Positions 61,101 to 64,000 of a DNA stretch of 64,000 nucleotides are shown here, piece by piece. A program made the translations under genes and the position numbers. Location: assembly GCA_027922465.2 (NCBI GenBank), contig BQMF02000020.1, forward strand, positions 620,001 to 684,000, given 5' to 3'. The notes under the pieces were generated by a model that did not search any database, had not been told where the DNA came from, and saw only the letters and a program-made list of their open reading frames with translations. The DNA comes from Turritopsis dohrnii (Eukaryota; Cnidaria; Hydrozoa; Anthoathecata; Oceaniidae). Within the stretch, counting starts at the first letter, position 1; every line of letters starts with the position of its first letter.

Positions 61101-63636
61101 TGTTTAGTTACTGGTAAATTTGACTGGTACGAGGCAAATCGAGGCGGCCATCGTCTAATTCACGACGGTCACAACGTATTATACCCCAAAGCTAGGGCAG
61201 TTGTAGAGGGCATCCGCCCCGCATGTTAAGAGTGCCCGAGGATGGCAGTAATAATGTATTTATCAGGTAGAATAGTTATAAGCTTACATTTTCTTTTCCT
61301 TTTTCTTTTGCCTAATTGATAAGTAAATAAATTCTTTGAAATGCATGTTTGACTAATCTAAACGATACACTCTTCCTCGCGGGTGCATTCATTTCACTTT
61401 TGAGGTTTTTTTGATCTATCAAAATAAATCTTTCGCTGATGTATTTTATATAGAATTCTTATGCTTCGTGATACTTTTTGAAAACACCGGAAATAGACAT
61501 AACACAAAAAAACTCGAAATTAAAATCATTTGAAGAATAATTCCCTTTAAGTTTCAAAACAAAGTGATCTTTTTTTTCTTTTTCAAATTGAATCAATTAT
61601 ACTTCCGTCGTACGTCAATCTTTTTAATTAAGATAATAAACACTAACAACACCTGTACGGAATAGAAATAAGAGAATACGTGTTTGAGTTTTTCTGTAAC
61701 AAAACAAATTGACATTGTTTTCTCTAAAATTGTTTAATTTAAATAAAATCACGTGGGAGGAGTGTTAATTTTTTTCACTTTCGATTAAGAATAGTAGACA
61801 TCACATACGCCATCTATTCTGTACATTTTATTTTGCTTATATTACACAACCTGTTATGGTTATTTGATTGTGATTTTTCTTTATAAGGAAGTTTCTACAA
61901 AGGTTTTAACAGGAGTAAATAATTATTACGTCTCACAAGTGGCCGGTCATGTTGGCCGTTTATTAAAGTTTTCAGACGGTCACAGACATCATTATGGCGG
62001 CCAATGACCGGTGACCGGCAGTTATTTTAAGCGCTGAGGGCTTTATGTACTTTGTCAGTCTGGGAAATCCGTATAATTGCACGCTTAACCTCCGCGAATT
62101 AGCAGTGCGATTACACTCCTACGCTAAAACGCCAACTTTTAAGAGTGCTATTACACGGCTATGAAATCGTCGAGATACGGGCGGTAAACGTGCAATTATA
62201 GCCTTAAAAAGCTACCATTTTGAAAACGCATTATTACGCGGTTATCCCACGTTTTAACTGACAGTTGCACGCTTAAAAAGATTCTTTTTGACTCAAACTT
62301 TCCTTTCATATTTGGCTTTGCTATCAAGAATTGTTTTAAATCCATTCATATCTCCTACAAAACTTCAAAATATCACTGTATAAATTTTATATCAAAGTTT
62401 CCTGAAAGAACTTCCTCGTGGATATTACATCTGCAACTATCTTTAAGATTTTTTAGCTTTGTGTTATTTTGTTTATCTTCATTTGGCTTTTTTCTCTTTC
62501 TTGGCATTTTCTACCCAATATTCCCGGAAACGAATCTGAAATGCCAGGACTGTTTTACGTAAAATTTATCGTAGAATAAGATTCAAAAATCAGTTTTTCC
62601 CCGTTTGACTACGTGTTTTCCCGTTTAAAGAAAAACTGAACCCTGAAATTAAGCGTGCAATTGCAATGTTACGCCCGTAGAAGTTAAGTGTGCAATTATA
62701 AGGATTTCCCAGACTGTTTACAATTGAAAGGATAGCATAGCTATTGAGGAACAACCAGAACATTCTTCAAAAGCAGAAAAAATTCTTACATACCACTAAA
62801 TTTCTTTTTTGTTTCTTTGTGCAAATTAGAAATTGCTATTCTTGCAGCAAGAATCCCATAATCTGAATGTTTTGTTGTCATGGCAGCTGCTACTTCGGAG
62901 GCTAGGGTATCTAATTCTACTGTGGTTATGCCTGCATACATACCCTGGATAACTTTTTGGGTAATTGCATACTGAAAAAACAAATGTACAAAACTTCTTT
63001 CACAGAGTTAAAGTTTACAAGACAGCTTGATTTTTCGAAAATAACTTTTTTCGTATTTGGTTAAAGTCAATAATTTAAATGTTAAAAAAAAATGTTTGAT
63101 ATAACTTTTTTAGAAATTTTTATGGAAGTTCAGATAATGAAAAAAATCTTGTGTCCTTTTTTTTCCCCTAACTCCTTCTAAATTTCACTCACGTTGATTT
63201 TTAAAATAATGATGTATAACAAAATGAATCAAGAAATTAAGTTTCTCACAGGTGAAATGTATTTCATGTCCAAACCAAAACACAGCTTTTTCACTCTTGA
63301 GGTGATTTTGTCGAAATGACATTCCTCTTGCCGGCCACCTAGAAAAAGAAAAAATAACAAATAATGAACAAATTTTAGTGCATCTTCTCAGAGTTAAGAA
63401 AAATTTCATAAGGGCTATTGGATTGGGAATTGAAGCTGTAAAAATCTAATAAGGTATGGTTGAAAAACATTTTTGACAAAATATTTCAGGTTAAAATTGT
63501 GTTTATCACCTAAGTATTGAGTGGCAGTCAGACAAACTAAGCATTAGTTATTGGTATAGACAAAAAATGTATAACCTCTTTTCACAACAAACATATCAGC
63601 ATCAAGTTCAGAACATTCATTCATTAGGCTAGCCAT
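55161..63636 (-). CDS. RRM1: Ribonucleoside-diphosphate reductase large subunit, complete, 14 exons
   Basis: Class I ribonucleotide reductase catalytic (R1) subunit, making dNDPs for DNA synthesis with R2. Exons: 63576-63636, 63250-63338, 62794-62971, 60870-60970, 60479-60538, 60061-60405, 59803-59979, 59425-59709, 57189-57254, 56827-57072, 56150-56400, 55681-55912, 55404-55592, 55161-55319; 812 aa from ATG 63,636, or 798 from the in-frame ATG 63,594 that aligns with the human start (MFVVKR vs MHVIKR). The ATP-cone follows ([36 protein letters not shown]). Catalytic landmarks: [10 protein letters not shown] (redox Cys), SNLCTEI (radical-site Cys, Asn, Glu), [52 protein letters not shown]. The C-terminal redox pair CVSC is next to the end. 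Exon 56150-56400 uses the gtatgt donor two bases after AAG. Length fits the family (human 792). Confidence 0.98.
57512..59360. mobile_element. TIR element (GGGTTCGTACAGTC family) carrying a nested LINE
   Basis: Left terminus GGGTTCGTACAGTC (57,512) and its exact complement ending at 59,360. Both ends continue with TCCCTGACTTT / TTCCTGACA words. Without the LINE it would be a few hundred bases: a MITE-sized host that received a LINE insertion. Lies in the RRM1 intron between exons 59425-59709 and 57189-57254. Confidence 0.8.
57608..58920 (+). mobile_element. LINE fragment, 5'-truncated within the RT domain
   Basis: Plus strand, antisense to RRM1. Starts inside RT ([20 protein letters not shown]), then [20 protein letters not shown] and YTDDST (variant of the catalytic F/Y-A-D-D), with frame change near 57,895. 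It resumes at about 57,938-58,738 with [32 protein letters not shown] and [17 protein letters not shown]. The 3' UTR ends near 58,920 with GCACTGATGATG..CGAAAAGC. A different, CR1/L2-like family from the 13-15 kb LINE. Confidence 0.88.
60650..60727. repeat. Dispersed repeat, relative of 4.37-4.47 kb
   Basis: GTCGGCTTTTG occurs twice with a GCCGAC inverted word, ending AAATTCAGAGGACTG, exactly as at 4,454-4,468. In an RRM1 intron. Confidence 0.45.
61938..62022. repeat. Inverted repeat around GGCCGGTCAT
   Basis: GGCCGGTCAT near 61,940 and ATGACCGGTGACC near 62,006-62,018, with further GGCC/GGCGGCC words between. Possibly a small MITE next to the larger one. Confidence 0.5.
62056..62716. mobile_element. 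MITE with 15-bp perfect TIRs
   Basis: CAGTCTGGGAAATCC at 62,056-62,070 and its exact complement at 62,702-62,716. Subterminal ATAATTGCACGCTTAA / TTAAGTGTGCAATTATA extend the symmetry. No transposase ORF. Target duplication not clear. Confidence 0.85.
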
Positions 63637-63713
63637 ATCTGCAGAAACTTGTCTTTATTCGCTTGTGAACTGGTGGACAACTGCTTTCTGTATTATTGAT
63701 CAAACGAATGAAA

Positions 63714-63725
63714 TTTGGCGCGAAA
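63714..63725. promoter_or_regulatory. Perfect E2F consensus palindrome
   Basis: TTTGGCGCGAAA matches TTTSGCGCSAAA at all 12 positions, 78 bases upstream of the RRM1 ATG. RRM1 is a classical S-phase E2F target in animals. Confidence 0.85.
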
Positions 63726-63742
63726 TTCTTTTTCTTATAGAA

Positions 63743-63751
63743 CGCGCCAAT
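63743..63751. promoter_or_regulatory. Second E2F-like half-site overlapping a CCAAT box
   Basis: CGCGCCAAT: contains GCGCCAA (E2F half) and CCAAT, about 20 bases beyond the palindrome. Confidence 0.6.
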
Positions 63752-64000
63752 GCTAAAACCCACATTTCACTATAAAATTATAAAGTCAAGATTTAATAAA
63801 TTGTTTCAGGGAATGAAAATACCTAATTTTTCCATTTATACAAATAAATACATGCTTTAGAAGAAAATAATCTTTCAATATTTATTAATCATAATAATAC
63901 AGCAATTTTACATGTGGCTGTTAAAGATTTTTGAAAAGTTATGCTTAGCTCAAGTGTAAATCATACTTTATTAATTTCGCAGAACCATGACATTAACATA

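Larger units (their letters stand above)
60971..62793. other. 1.8-kb RRM1 intron
   Basis: Contains the MITE at 62,056-62,716 and the GGCCGGTCAT/ATGACCGG palindromic segment at about 61,938-62,022. The 61,130-61,250 patch is relatively GC-rich but not recognisable. No exon seen between 62,794 and 60,970; the flanking phases join directly. Confidence 0.55.
63637..64000 (-). promoter_or_regulatory. RRM1 promoter region
   Basis: Upstream flank of RRM1 containing a perfect E2F palindrome and a second E2F-like/CCAAT element (separate entries). A pyrimidine-AG sits two bases before ATG 63,636, so the first exon may be preceded by a spliced non-coding exon or leader. Confidence 0.6.

Noticed and set aside
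61130..61260. GC-richer patch that looked like an RNA gene
   Set aside because: No internal promoter boxes or stable fold that I can support.

Overview
The window is animal nuclear DNA. It is AT-rich, its genes are split into many GT–AG exons, and more than ten kilobases of it come from transposable elements. Five protein genes can be read exon by exon: a TBC1D1/TBC1D4-type Rab-GAP, cytoplasmic dynein-1 heavy chain, a class C GPCR, a small secreted PLAT-domain protein, and the large subunit of ribonucleotide reductase. The gene set, the AT content, the very short introns (about 70-95 bases) and the TE types suggest an early-branching metazoan, most likely a cnidarian. The species cannot be named from the sequence alone.

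Layout. 1-11,040 (minus): TBC1D1/4-like gene, cut by the left window edge, with a tRNA-derived SINE in its largest intron. 11-23 kb: TE-rich gap between the divergent TBC and dynein genes. It holds an old minus-strand LINE split by a younger plus-strand LINE, a Harbinger-type MITE abutting a decayed hAT transposon, a 33-bp-TIR element and a pogo/Tigger-like MITE. 23,124-47,346 (plus): complete dynein heavy chain, 52 exons, 4,626 codons plus stop, all phases closing. 48,722-51,648 (plus): class C GPCR in two exons. 52,622-54,149 (minus): PLAT gene, convergent with the GPCR. 55,161-63,636 (minus): complete RRM1 with a perfect E2F palindrome upstream, an intron carrying a LINE nested inside a TIR element, and another intron carrying a MITE.

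Most interesting result: the dynein gene looks like a snoRNA host gene. Its introns fall into two size classes. The ~70-97 base introns are empty. Nearly every 160-240 base intron holds one snoRNA-like unit. I count 17 box C/D candidates and 3 H/ACA candidates. Many C/D candidates have terminal stems of 5-10 bp, and most carry antisense elements directly upstream of box D or D' that match conserved 18S or 28S rRNA. Several register on methylation sites I recall as known (18S Am27, Am468, Gm644, Um1442, Cm1703; 28S SNORD31/snR67-type and yeast Gm867-type sites). Two families occur as paralogous pairs in different introns. This would couple production of the main retrograde motor to rRNA modification. 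rRNA matches are from memory of conserved rRNA and need a direct alignment.
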